Below are positions 1-9,800 of a DNA stretch of 44,759 nucleotides, one piece after another (positions within the stretch are counted from its first letter, which is position 1; each line of letters opens with the position of its first letter). The stretch spans positions 1-44,759 of the forward strand of contig JBCBVV010000053.1 of the NCBI GenBank assembly GCA_039817415.1, given 5' to 3'. The stretch is from JALEFZ01 sp039817415. Its GTDB lineage: Bacteria > Bacteroidota > Bacteroidia > J057. The notes under the pieces were generated by a model that was not told where the DNA came from, did not search any database, and saw only the letters and a list, made by a program, of their open reading frames with translations. Made by a program: the position numbers and the translations under genes.

Positions 1-83
1 GTGTATTGCAACCAATAAGTGTAAATAGGAGGGTGATCAGCCCCCAGAAAATTTAAAACTCATTTGAATACATTTATTGTAGT

Positions 84-260
84 TTATACTCTAATGCTCT
101 CTGTAGTAAATACGAGTCTACCAGTAAACATATAGTTAGAAACATCTAACCCTTCGACATTCCTAACGTATGGTCCAAAAGTAAATCCAGGTATAGGTTT
201 ATGATTTAACTGCAAGTTCGTTTTATTCATGGCCGCTCCCTCAACCATTTGCTCCCTCAT
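84..260 (-). CDS. Small ORF (58 aa) at the broken end of the RHS fragment
   Basis: An ATG-started frame of 58 codons begins where the upstream RHS fragment loses similarity to RHS cores, directly after its SPNNY residues. It overlaps the end of that fragment by 4 bases in another frame. No signal peptide, membrane segment or known motif is visible. It could be the frameshifted or foreign C-terminal tail of the old RHS protein or a chance frame; I do not recognise it. Positions 1-83 hold nothing I can identify. Confidence 0.2.
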   Translation of the reverse strand: MREQMVEGAAMNKTNLQLNHKPIPGFTFGPYVRNVEGLDVSNYMFTGRLVFTTESIRV

Positions 261-886
261 TTTTTGTAATTATTGGGACTAAATGAGTAGTACTCCTCCG
301 CCAACGCATCCACTACATTCCACCTCGCAATACTCGTATCATACATCCTAGCCCCGTAATCATACCATCCCAAACTTAATTCATCCTGCTTCTCTTTCCC
401 ATTGTAGAGATACTGATTCTCTGGTTGATTGATGATCTCATCTGCACTTTGATGTGCCAAGCCAAAGGGATAGTACCCATCCACCACTTGCTTCATATAT
501 GTTCCCATAGGATCAGGATTGATCTTCAAATCTCCATCATAATCCAAAAAAACTACCCTGGTGTTTCCTAAGTAATCCTTAAGAAAGTACTCCCCAATCC
601 AGTTCCTACCTGAGTTCACTACCCTTCCCTTGCTGGTCATGATATGAACCATTTCTTAAGCTAGCGTCCCATCTCCATCTGCATCCTCATATTGAATGCC
701 ATTGACATAGTCTATTACCTTGGTAATGGCTTTGACAGTTGGTGCAGGACCATTTGGATCTGCTGAAGGGAGAGAATAGGCCTCCTGCCTTAGTTTCTTT
801 CCATCGGCTGAATAGATGTATTCGATGTAATCTGGGTCATTTCCATCCTGAGTTGTACACCGATAAGTCCTGTTTCTAAGCCTCAC
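257..886 (-). pseudogene. RHS/YD-repeat core fragment (decayed)
   Basis: Two consecutive frames, 886-656 and 652-257, lie in the same reading phase and are split by a single in-frame TAA at 656-658. Together they match, motif by motif, the end of the large RHS protein at 6845-11587: DPDYI.YIYSADG.KLRQ, then YVNGIQYEDADG, ITSKGR, EYFLKDYLGNTRVVF, the YYPFGLAH core, and QPENQYLYNGKEKQDEL followed by GWYDYGARM. The match begins only around 850 and ends at SPNNY, before the normal DPDG junction, so both the cage and the toxin tip are missing. It is best read as a displaced remnant of an RHS tip, of the type that accumulates next to active RHS loci. Expression is unlikely. Confidence 0.8.
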
Positions 887-1072
887 CAGATGGTAGCTTC
901 AACCTCATAATGTGTCGCCTAAAAAGGGATAAAATCACAATCATAGCTATTTTTCATACTAGTTGTACCCCTACTGCTTGGCAAGCAAGATAACCAAGTA
1001 CTTGCCCATTTTGTATTTCTAAAGAACTTCAAGTATTTTCACCCAAATATATAGCACAATTTTAAAATACAC

Positions 1073-2131
1073 ATGTTAGTTAAAACATATGGAGCCGCGG
1101 TGGAAGGCATCCACGCCAATCCCATTACCATTGAGGTAAATGTAGGAAAGGGTGAATTCGGGCTTGTTTTGGTGGGTTTACCCGATAATTCCGTCAAAGA
1201 ATCCTGGGCACGTATCAATACCGCCTTCCGCAACAACGGCCATAGCCTCCCACGGAAAAAGATCGTCGTTAATATGGCGCCCGCAGATGTCCGAAAGGTG
1301 GGTTCTGCTTATGATCTCCCCATCGCCTTGGGCATCCTCGCAGCCGACGAAAAAATCTCCCCCGAAAAACTAAAAGACTACCTCATCATGGGGGAATTGT
1401 CGCTTGATGGTTCCCTACAACCGATTAAAGGCGTTCTACCCATGGCCATTGATGCCAGAAATCGTGGATTCAAAGGCATTATGGTTCCTTCTCAAAACGC
1501 TTCCGAAGCCGCTATCGTCAATCAATTGGATGTCATTCCTCTTCATAATTTCTTGGAGGCAGCTTCATTTTTAGATGGGGAATTAGAGATTGCTCCTATG
1601 ACACGTGATACTCGGGAGATTTTTAAGATCAGGCAATTGAAATCCTCTGAAAATTTCTCTGATGTCAAAGGGCAGGAACATGTCAAACGCGCCCTAGAAA
1701 TCGCAGCCGCAGGCGGGCATAATGTCATTTTGATCGGCCCGCCTGGAGCTGGAAAAACCATGCTCGCCAAACGAATGCCCTCTATTCTGCCTCCCCTTTC
1801 CCTGGAAGAAGCCTTGGAAACCACCAAAATTCATTCGGTCGTAGGCTTACTCCCCCCTGAAACCTCCCTTGTGGCAGAACGTCCCTTTCGTTCTCCCCAC
1901 CATACCGTAAGCGATGTCGCCCTCGTAGGAGGAGGCAGTAACCCAGCTCCGGGAGAAATCAGCTTGGCACACAATGGCGTTCTCTTCTTGGATGAAATTC
2001 CTGAGTTTAAACGATCCGTTTTGGAGGTCATGAGGCAGCCCTTGGAGGAAAGAAGAATCACTGTCTCAAGGGCTAAATCGACGGTTGTTTTCCCTGCAAG
2101 TGTCTTATTAATCGCCTCCGCCAATCCCTGA
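1073..2131 (+). pseudogene. yifB: YifB/ComM-family AAA+ ATPase, 5' part only (interrupted)
   Basis: The product is a 352-residue N-terminal part of the YifB/ComM family. It has the ChlI-like Lon-type domain (about residues 15-170) and the Mg-chelatase-like AAA+ core with Walker A GPPGAGKT (222-229) and Walker B LFLDE (304-308). Family members are about 500 residues and continue from (A)NP into a CPCG cysteine motif and the sensor/lid region. Here the frame stops at IASANP followed by TGA, exactly where the recombinase-bearing insertion begins. ComM is a hexameric branch-migration helicase in natural transformation; this truncated form lacks the C-terminal third and is probably inactive. By eye the gene is more GC-rich than what follows, consistent with host DNA meeting foreign DNA. 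The missing 3' part is not in the window. Confidence 0.9.
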
Positions 2132-3616
2132 GGGTGTGTTCCCCTTTTGCAATGAATTAAGAGGAGAAAAAGGGGTGGTGGTGGGGAGATATAGGAGGTT
2201 GAACTCTAAATCTCCCTCTCCAACCGTCACTCGTTCTACGACTGTTTCTATGATAGATCGCTTCTCCTCAAAGGTCAGATCATACCAACGAGCGTGAAGA
2301 TCTTTAGCTTCATGAAGGATATGATCCGAAGAATTCATCTGCACTTTCATCGAGTCAATCTCTCCCTGGAGTTCTGGGATAGTAGCTCTGATCTGAGAGA
2401 GTTGTTCGTGAATTGGTTGGTAGTATGTACTGAAACCAGACTTAGGAATCTCTCCTGTTTGAACAAGATCCATAAGGGTATCCATTCGTTGCTGAAGCGA
2501 TTTGGCTTCAGTTTGCAGATTAGCTATGAGGTTTTCTTTGGTGATGATCTCTTGCTGAGATTGAGAAAGGTGCTGCTGAATACTTTCCTTAGAGACCATG
2601 AAGGCGCGAAGCTGTTCATGAAAAATATCTTCAAGGTCCTGCTCTCCAATTTTGTTTTTACACGTGCGGCAAGTGTACTTGGGATGATTTGAAGGGACGT
2701 ACATAACACCACCACAATGACAGCGAGCTATGCCAGTAAACAAGTGAGCAACCCGACGAGAGACACGCTTGTGTTTCAGCTTCCGCTCGTCGAGAATATG
2801 ATTGACTGTATCCCACACTTCTTCTGAGACAATCGCAGGAGCTGGGACAAAGATCCAGTCTTCCTGAGGCTTCATTTCCCATGGCTTATCCTTCCCTAAG
2901 CTCTTGGTATAGTTCATCCGTCTCATGCCTTTAGCAATGGGATCACGCAGGAGTCTGGTAACGCTGGAGTTTGTGAAATTAGCCCCATTCCTTGTGCGAA
3001 AGCCTTGTTCATTGAGAATCTTGGCAGCCCCCTTTTTGGTTCGGTTTTCTAGGAAGGCCTCAAACAAGAGTTTTCTGATCGGAGCTTCTTTTTCGTCAAG
3101 CTCCAGCTTCTTGTCTACCCACTTATATCCAAAGGGGGCAGCTCCTCCAAGCGATTTACCCATCTTAGCTCTTATCGGAACAGAGGCTTTTACTCTGTCG
3201 GAAATCTCTGCCCTCTCCCATTCAGCCATAGCTGCGATGATGGTATAGAAGAGTCTTCCTGCTGGAGAGGAGGTGTCAATAGCTTCTTGGAGGGATATGA
3301 GGTCAGCGTCATACTCTTGGAAGTAATCAGCAAATTCAAGGAGTTCCTTGGTATTTCTAGCGAGCCTAGCGAGTTTAGAGAAGATCAGTCCCTTGATATT
3401 TCCCTGCTTTATATCGTGAAGCATGCGCTTAGTCTCGGGATATTCCATTACAGACTTCCCACTGAAGCCTTCTAAGCGATATACCGTGATGACTTCCCAG
3501 CCTTTCATTTCAGCATACATCCGAGCACGTTTTTCATGATGCTCTGGACTTTCTCCTTTCGCTTGGTCATCAGTACTTACCCTTATCCAAAGGGCTACAG
3601 GTTTTGGTTTGTGCAT
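2108..3616 (-). CDS. Large serine recombinase (site-specific integrase)
   Basis: The 502-residue protein has a resolvase domain at 1-150 with the nucleophile in RVSTDDQ (Ser14) and the conserved SKLARLARN segment (80-88). The recombinase domain spans about 155-275. A zinc ribbon has Cys299, Cys301, Cys316 and Cys319, and a long coiled coil (345-440) typifies large serine integrases. The ATG at 3616 puts the catalytic serine at the usual place. It probably catalyses integration and excision of the element in yifB through a covalent serine-DNA intermediate. Its 3' end runs 24 bases into the truncated yifB gene on the opposite strand, so it sits at the very edge of the insertion, as integrase genes normally do. 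Excision would change its last codons. Confidence 0.93.
   Translation of the reverse strand: MHKPKPVALWIRVSTDDQAKGESPEHHEKRARMYAEMKGWEVITVYRLEGFSGKSVMEYPETKRMLHDIKQGNIKGLIFSKLARLARNTKELLEFADYFQEYDADLISLQEAIDTSSPAGRLFYTIIAAMAEWERAEISDRVKASVPIRAKMGKSLGGAAPFGYKWVDKKLELDEKEAPIRKLLFEAFLENRTKKGAAKILNEQGFRTRNGANFTNSSVTRLLRDPIAKGMRRMNYTKSLGKDKPWEMKPQEDWIFVPAPAIVSEEVWDTVNHILDERKLKHKRVSRRVAHLFTGIARCHCGGVMYVPSNHPKYTCRTCKNKIGEQDLEDIFHEQLRAFMVSKESIQQHLSQSQQEIITKENLIANLQTEAKSLQQRMDTLMDLVQTGEIPKSGFSTYYQPIHEQLSQIRATIPELQGEIDSMKVQMNSSDHILHEAKDLHARWYDLTFEEKRSIIETVVERVTVGEGDLEFNLLYLPTTTPFSPLNSLQKGNTPSGIGGGD
2112..2135. other. Putative integration junction (att site) inside yifB
   Basis: The yifB frame is normal up to the AATCCC codons for NP and then meets TGA. 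From this point the sequence is the 3' end of the opposing recombinase gene, whose last eight or so codons are supplied by yifB DNA. Large serine recombinases exchange at a short 2-bp core, so no long direct repeat is expected. The exact crossover cannot be placed without the other end; around AATCCCTG is my estimate. Confidence 0.55.
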
Positions 3617-3660
3617 GGTAGCTCATGTTTAGATTGAAAGATGAAAAGGAATGGGACTAC

Positions 3661-4647
3661 TTAGGTCAATGTGGGGAGTTTCCCCTTAGCTCTTAGGACG
3701 GTTTTAAGCTTTTGGATGGTGGTTCCACCGATCTTGCCTTCTGGACCTGTGTATAAGCTGATAACTTGCTTATTGGTGTATCCTTGGAGAATCAGATCAA
3801 CTGCTTCCCTCCATTTATTGAGAAAGACAGTCTCCCTATCTTCCACGACTAAAGCTTCCGCTTTTTCTAGTCTCGTATCTGATTCGTGGTTTGGTTGCAG
3901 TCTCAGCTGTTTACAGCCGTGACTCACCAAACAAAGGAGAAATGCCAGTGGGTATACAATCCAAATGAGGGTAGTATGAGCTTGGGTTTGATTCGTGATT
4001 TCAGTTTCAATCTTTTGGGCTAATCTCTCTTCCTGTCTTTCTCGTTTCTCTAATTGTTTACTCTTTTGTTCGCGAAGAGCTATGAGTTCAGTTGAGAGTT
4101 GATGTTGAAAAGCAATACCAGCCTCCGTCAAATATCCTCGCCAGCAATATCCTTTGATTTCACAAGAAATGAGCTTAGCAAGCTGAGCTTCTTTGGTAGC
4201 AATATCTTGAGCTGTTGTTGTATCTGCTTTTACGACTTGAGAGTTACTTTCTTGCTCAATACCCTCTTGTACTAGAATTCTACTACCATTGATATTGGCA
4301 TAAAAGTCAAGTGTAACCAGGATACCTAAAGTAAGGAAGAGGGCTATGGTAAAAATCACCTTCCCTTTTAGCACCCTTATCCCTTTTTGAGCGACTTGAT
4401 GTACCATAGATGCCATTGCTTGCATAAAGGCAAAGATGGCTATGGCAATAGCAGTAGTTACAGCCCAGCCAAGATAGATACTTTGAGTTGGGAAGGTCGG
4501 TACAAAGAGATTGTGATAGAAATGAAAGGAAATCCCAGCCGTGTAAAGCAGGATGAGCCCTGTCAGAAGGATACTGGAGATTTGTACTCCAGTTAGCTGA
4601 AAATCTTTGAATTGATTTGATGAAGATGTTAGGCTGGCGTTATCCAT
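3661..4647 (-). CDS. Four-TM membrane protein with coiled coil, unknown function
   Basis: The 328-residue protein has three closely spaced membrane segments (about 22-44, 57-78, 96-114), then a soluble stretch with a charged KQLEKRERQEERL coiled coil (about 195-215). A fourth membrane segment lies at about 228-247, and a basic C-terminal domain (275-328) contains a GYTNKQVISLY segment reminiscent of a small helix-turn-helix. The gene lies 44 bases upstream of the recombinase on the same strand, so the two may be co-transcribed and the protein probably belongs to the mobile element. Proteins with this TM-coil-TM plan occur next to mobilization genes in Bacteroidota elements, but I cannot assign this one to a named family. 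Confidence 0.7.
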   Translation of the reverse strand: MDNASLTSSSNQFKDFQLTGVQISSILLTGLILLYTAGISFHFYHNLFVPTFPTQSIYLGWAVTTAIAIAIFAFMQAMASMVHQVAQKGIRVLKGKVIFTIALFLTLGILVTLDFYANINGSRILVQEGIEQESNSQVVKADTTTAQDIATKEAQLAKLISCEIKGYCWRGYLTEAGIAFQHQLSTELIALREQKSKQLEKRERQEERLAQKIETEITNQTQAHTTLIWIVYPLAFLLCLVSHGCKQLRLQPNHESDTRLEKAEALVVEDRETVFLNKWREAVDLILQGYTNKQVISLYTGPEGKIGGTTIQKLKTVLRAKGKLPTLT

Positions 4648-4737
4648 ACATCACCTCCTTCCCTTCTTCTTGGTCACATCCTGCCTTGCAGGAAGAAACC
4701 TGAATGTGTAGCTTTAGCATTGACTTCGGTCATTAGG

Positions 4738-4770
4738 CCCCGGTTGTGAGTTTGGCGACAAGCACCGGGG
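4738..4770. repeat. GC-rich inverted repeat (CCCCGGT/ACCGGGG)
   Basis: A 7-bp perfect stem encloses a 19-base loop that adds weak pairing near the stem. It lies 91 bases upstream of the membrane-protein gene in an otherwise AT-rich gap. It has no U-tract, so an ordinary terminator is unlikely. It could be a leader structure or protein-binding site. Confidence 0.45.
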
Positions 4771-4845
4771 TCATTTGTATATAGAAAGAATATCTTCCTT
4801 TCGAATAAAGATACGAAAAGTGGTCTAAAGGCTACAAAAAGATTT

Positions 4846-4892
4846 CATGTTGGAATGTGGGAAAGTCGGGGACTTTTCCACATTCCAACATG
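4846..4892. repeat. 22-bp near-perfect hairpin with GGG loop
   Basis: The left arm 4846-4867 pairs with the right arm 4871-4892 over 22 bp with a single mismatch (G-U in RNA) around a three-base GGG loop. Apart from this and the repeat at 4738, the 4648-4963 gap between the element membrane protein and the IS remnants has no gene I can support. A stem this long with no poly-T is unusual for a terminator. It could be an element end, a nick-site or origin hairpin, or a folded recombination site. Confidence 0.85.
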
Positions 4893-4963
4893 ACTTATGA
4901 CAAAAGTTTTATTCTCATTTTTTATCTCCCCTTCTACCTTCAGCTATCGCTGATTAGGTGCAA

Positions 4964-5140
4964 TTACACCACCATCAATCGCATAGAATGAGCAGGCAGG
5001 CCTTGAGTAGAATACATAGGAGAAAAGGATTGCTTAGAAACGGACCAAGCGATTTCTTCAACAAGCAAGAATAGCGGAAGATCAGGATTGAGAAGTTGAT
5101 TTAACGGAGTGAAAAAGTGATTTCTCTGATTTTGGTTGGA
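4964..5140 (-). pseudogene. IS5-type transposase, N-terminal remnant
   Basis: The translation FFTPLNQLLNPDLPLFLL, followed by a W-S..SF.PMYS segment and HSMRLMV, follows the N-terminal layout of IS5-related transposases (LNP.HPL..L...I.W, then F..LYS, RPA...RLM.G). It stops at a TAA just after RLMVV, and the catalytic region that should follow at lower coordinates is absent. The open frame extends to 5239 with a TTG, but that upstream part shows no family similarity to my eye. It is a truncated insertion sequence remnant. Confidence 0.55.
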
Positions 5141-5294
5141 TGAGGAGCCAAGCTCAAGGTCGAGAGTTAGGTCAAAATTATTACCAGCTTCTTCGTAAAT
5201 TCCTGAAAAAGCTGGTAATTCATTGTGAATCAGACTCAATAAAAATGGCCATTGGATAGATTAAGGCATGGCTTGTAGACTTTTCAAGGATCGA

Positions 5295-6222
5295 CTAGGT
5301 TCTGTCTGAAAAATACTTTTTGAGATATAAATTGATGAAAGCCAGTTTGATCATGGCTAAGAAATTCTGAGCATTCTTCTCAAATCTAGTAGCAATTCTT
5401 CTACAATTTTTTAGCCATCCAATCATTCTCTCAATCACATTTCGTTCTTTGTATTTCTTGGGATCAAATGTAGGCTTAGGCCCTCTTTTTCTCCTTTTGG
5501 TGCCTTTCCGAGGCTTTTTCAAAGAGATATTTGAATTGATGGATTTTTTTGTCAAATACCTCCTGATATAGGTAGCATCATAAGCCCAGTCAGCTATTAC
5601 CTCTATCGGTTTATTCTTAGGCCTACCTCTTTTTTGAGAAACACTAACCCATCGAGAACTGGGATAAGAAAAGCAGCGTCATGGCCTTGAACGGACTTAA
5701 AATTCCATTGAGGGGAATGCCGTTCTTGTCGCAATTCAGATAAATATTTGCTCCAAAACCACCCTGGATCGCCCTAGGGCTTGGTTTGGCAGCTCGGCAC
5801 CTACTTCTGATTGGACTTTTTTTCCTGGCACCTGCTGCGGATTTATGGGCTCGTGAACTGGTCGAATCCACAAACCAGGTACTCCAATCCAACAGACCTT
5901 CTTCATCCATTTTTAGCTGAAGAGTCTTCAGGATTTTATCAAAAGTGCCATCCTCTTGCCACCGGTGAAAACGATCATAAACTGTTTTCCATGGCCCAAA
6001 GCGATCTGGAAGATCACGCCAAGCGGCTCCACTAAAGAGAACCCAAAGAATACCATTGAACATCAGCTGATGGGATTTGTCAGGGCGGACCCTATTGGAA
6101 TCCGAAACTGGAAAAACATCCTTGATTTGATCCCATTGTTCATCTGATAACTCATAACGTCTCAGGATGAACAAGATAATATTTGAAAGAACTTTTGAAA
6201 CGTCTGATGAATTTTCAGACAC
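5295..6222 (-). pseudogene. IS5-family (IS427-like) transposase with two frameshifts
   Basis: Three reading phases together make one DDE transposase. Phase A (6222 to about 5692) gives YELSDEQWDQIKDVFP, then RDLPDRFGPW and the first catalytic Asp in WFVDSTSSRAH. Phase B (about 5692 to 5640) gives VQGHDAAFLIPVLDGLV. Phase C (about 5640 to 5295) gives VIADWAYDA with the second Asp and NVIERMIGWLKNCRRI with the catalytic Glu. IS427-type elements normally use at most one programmed shift, so two shifts suggest inactivation. Terminal sequences sharing GTCTGAAAA are inverted at both ends (near 5302 and 6212). The right end abuts another transposase remnant at 6222. Confidence 0.85.
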
Positions 6223-6473
6223 TAATGATTATCACGATTGATTTCGTATTGGTTTCTGGATCTCAATCTGAAGTTGTGTAGAGCCGTAGCAATCCTCATC
6301 ATCAGATCTCTCATATCATAGGATTTGAGTCTGATTTTCTCTCTGATAATTTTCAGCCTTTTGATAGAAGCACAGGCATGTTCTATTCTGACTCTAAGGC
6401 TACTGATTACCTGATTTATTTGAATCTGAGTATCCCTTAAAACAGGATCATTATGCTTAGATTTAAAATCAAT
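6222..6473 (-). pseudogene. DDE transposase, C-terminal remnant (older IS)
   Basis: Not an annotated long frame, but translation from about 6473 to the TAG at 6222 is open. It reads with RVRIEHACASIKRLKIIREK, then a YDMRDLMMRIATALHNFRLR segment, the C-terminal signature of IS5-superfamily transposases (RV.VEHA...K.....LHNFR). There is no start codon or catalytic N-terminal part. The fragment is cut on its left by the IS5-family element, and on its right it abuts the TGA of the small membrane protein gene, so it is the older insertion. Confidence 0.7.
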
Positions 6474-6774
6474 ATGGAATGGGAATCCATCCCCAGCTAA
6501 TCACTTCATAAAAACTCAGAAGGTGAACTAAAAGTGGAATTGGTGTATTAATCCAAAAGCCTATTGCTGTAACTTTGTTAACAGGGTACCACTTCTTTCC
6601 AAGGTAAATTAATACTAGAATATGCCCAATGATGAAGGAAATACCCCTCCAAACATCGTATTCTAAGGTAGGGTTTGTTATTATGCCGAATAAAAATAAC
6701 ATAAGCACCATTATGTAACGCATAGCAATAGTCGCCAAGGCGTTTACAATCGAAATAATGAAAACAGATTTCAT
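6469..6774 (-). CDS. Small multi-TM protein, candidate RHS immunity protein
   Basis: The 101-residue hydrophobic protein has about three membrane segments (roughly 5-30, 44-62, 70-92) and no enzymatic motif. It begins 70 bases after the stop of the RHS toxin gene on the same strand, the standard position for the cognate immunity protein of a polymorphic toxin. If the toxin attacks membranes, as its lipase-like motif hints, a membrane-embedded antidote would make sense. The gene ends exactly at a transposase remnant, so its native C-terminus may have been shortened. The immunity role is inferred from position only. Confidence 0.55.
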   Translation of the reverse strand: MKSVFIISIVNALATIAMRYIMVLMLFLFGIITNPTLEYDVWRGISFIIGHILVLIYLGKKWYPVNKVTAIGFWINTPIPLLVHLLSFYEVISWGWIPIPY

Positions 6775-6844
6775 GGCTTACAAATTTTGAATACAATAAA
6801 AATTATTTCAAACAAAAGGCCAAAACTATTGATTTGCATACTTT

Positions 6845-9800
6845 TTACTCAACTATTTTAACAGTGATATCGTATTTCTTTCTCATTGTTTCAATGAAAT
6901 TATCTATAGTTGCCTGAGTTGCTCCACCATTTGTATAGAAAGAATTCAAAAATGTTTGGACTTCCTTATTAAATGTAGTTTGAAGATGTCCCCTTACGTT
7001 TGATCTTAGATTGGCAAAAACTCCAGAAATGCTATTCCCTGATAGCCCGTCAAAATCATGATGCATAACCACGGTTGGGACTCCTTGATTGTGACCAACC
7101 GCATATGATTGATGCGGATTCATGTGTAAGACGAACTCGATAACACTACTTGGATCGGCAAATTGATCTGAGTGAGTAGAAATTAGCTCTAGTAACTCTT
7201 CAATATACCCCACAGCAAATGCAGCACCTCGACTATGAGAATAAATCTGAATTTTTTCAATAATTTTACCACTCTCAGGATCCCTAGCAAGTCTTGATAG
7301 GATCTCTTTGAAATCTTTCTTAGCCTGGTTTAAACCTGCCTGCCTTCTCATTGCTGGTATATTTCCTTGATCGTACCACCCTTCAGCATTCCAAGGGCCT
7401 ATTGCATATTGATCACCGTCCACAAAGTAAAACTCGTCCTGAGTTGAATTTGTAATCTTGTTAGGGCTTCCATTATAACCCCACCCATACGAGGTTCTAT
7501 GAGGATTGTGGGTGAGACTTGGATTAGCTCGACCACCAGACCGAATTGCATCTATTAACACTCCCCAGTATATTCCATTCTTTCTTATTGAGGGCGCCCA
7601 TATCCATGTTGAAGCTCGACCATTGATCAGGATAGGCAACTCTCCATCTGGGTCAATATATACAATCGGAGAATTGAATGAATAAACGTATGGGCTCGAC
7701 TTTTCCAACAAGTCAGCTTTAGGATCTAAGGTGCCCCACCGCCCAGTGGCTGGATTGAACATTCTAGCACCATAATCATACCATCCTAGGTTTAGCTCAT
7801 CCTGCTTCTCTTTCCCATTATACAAATACTGATTCTCTGGTTGATTCACCAATGCCCCTTCTGAATTATGTGCTAATCCAAATGGATAGTATCCTTCAAT
7901 AGTTTGCATGATATCTGTGCCAGTTGGGTCAGGATTGATTCTTTTGTCCTCATCATAATCCCCAAAGACTACTCGGGTATTTCCTAAATGATCCTTTAGA
8001 AAGTACTCCTTTATCCATTTTGTACTGGAGATGGGAACCATTCTTCCTTTACTTGTGATTACATGGATCAACTCACTTGATAAAGTTGAATTCTCCCCAT
8101 CTGCATCTTCATACTGCCATGCATTTACATAGTCAGTAATCTTAGTGATTTCCTTTGTGGTACTTGTGGAACCTTGCCCTGTGGAAGCTGGAATTGAATA
8201 TACCTTTTGCCTTAGTTTTGTGCCATCTGCGGCATAAATATACTTTATGTAATCAGGATCAATTCCATCTCCTCCTTTATTCACCTTAATAGGTTTATTA
8301 AAATGGTTATAGGTAGCAGTGATACTCCTATTATCATCTTGTTTCATATTTCCTGATGCATCGTAAAGATACTCATGATCATTTGGCCCATAGCTTACCA
8401 TGTTATCGAAAAAATCAAAAGCAGAAGGAACACTTTGGGTTCCATCTTGAACATGGGTTAATTGATTACCACTGTAGCTATAAGTTAAATCGTCTATGAG
8501 GCCATAGCTGTTACTCCCGGTGTAGCCAAATCTCCTTAAAGTTTCAATGTTACCATTTTTGTCATAGGTGTATTCTGAATGAAAGCTCCCTACATTTTGA
8601 GTCCAATTATCATTTAGCTGATCATACTCTCCATAATAGGCTGTTTTGAGCCGATTCATCGGATCATATGTATAACCATATCCCTTCCAATTACAATCTG
8701 TAGCACCCTTCCACTTCATTCCCGAAATATTGCCATTGTACTGACCTATTGCTTGCAAATCAACCTCTTCCATCCCCTCGTTATAATAAAGACGCATAGA
8801 AAACAGATCAATGTTGCCACCTTCATTCATTTTCTGTTTAACATCATTAAGGTATAATTGATTGACTTTAGATACGACCTCCGAAATAGTAGAAGCACCA
8901 AATCCCAGTGGGGTTAAGGCATCCTCGATTGTTTCCTGAATAGATAACTCTAGGTCATCAAATTCTCCCTCCTCCAAATCTTTGTAGGAAAAGGAGTAAG
9001 GCAGTGTAGAATTACTATTGGTAGCTACATAAGGATAGGTTTCTGGAAAGTTGGAAGGAAGTATTCCTGAGGAAATTGCTACTGATCTGGAAAAGGAGTA
9101 AGAAACATCTTGAGCAACCATACCACCTGCTCCTGGTTTATACGATATCAAATCCTTTTGATCTGTAACTGTAAAATCAAGTGCATGATTACCTCCCCCA
9201 TCAACAGATACATCGAAGGTGATGTCCCAACTATTTATCTTCAATTCCAAAGCCGTTCCAGGATTTTCTTCACATGTCGCACAGTCTTCTGTTACGTAAA
9301 GAAATGATTCAGCAGGAAGGGTATCTTGAGATACTACATCTACTAAGGGAGTAAATATCACAACATTAGAAAATGGAGATACATTTCCCGCTTCATCACG
9401 GGTCCGCAAGGCAAAATATAGCTTGGTACTGTCATAAGGTGCGTACTGGAAACCAGACCACTGGAATGAAGATACTTGACCAACATTAATTGCTCCATTT
9501 ACAACAGGATCATAAATTGTATTGGTTCTGTAGGGTAGAATATCAACGCCCTTTCGGGAACTATCCATAAAAGATGGATCTATTCCAAAACAAACTTCAA
9601 TGGAACTCACATTACCTCCACTTAAGTAATCATCGCCAGGAGCGGTAAAGGTCCACTTCACGATTCCAGATGCAAGGCCGCTAGAGGCTCCTGTAGTTAC
9701 TTCGAGATCTGTTATAGCTGCAGGAGGAATTATATCTGGTCGACTTGCACAGTCTCTATCATCTCCGTTGATACTTTCTAGCCATCCTCTGATATTGTAT

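Noticed and set aside
2294..3475. Several plus-strand frames of 60-130 codons opposite the first recombinase
   Set aside because: They lie wholly inside a well-supported gene on the other strand.
5295..6222. Active IS with one programmed frameshift
   Set aside because: Three reading phases are needed to give the full DDE transposase, so at least two shifts are present.
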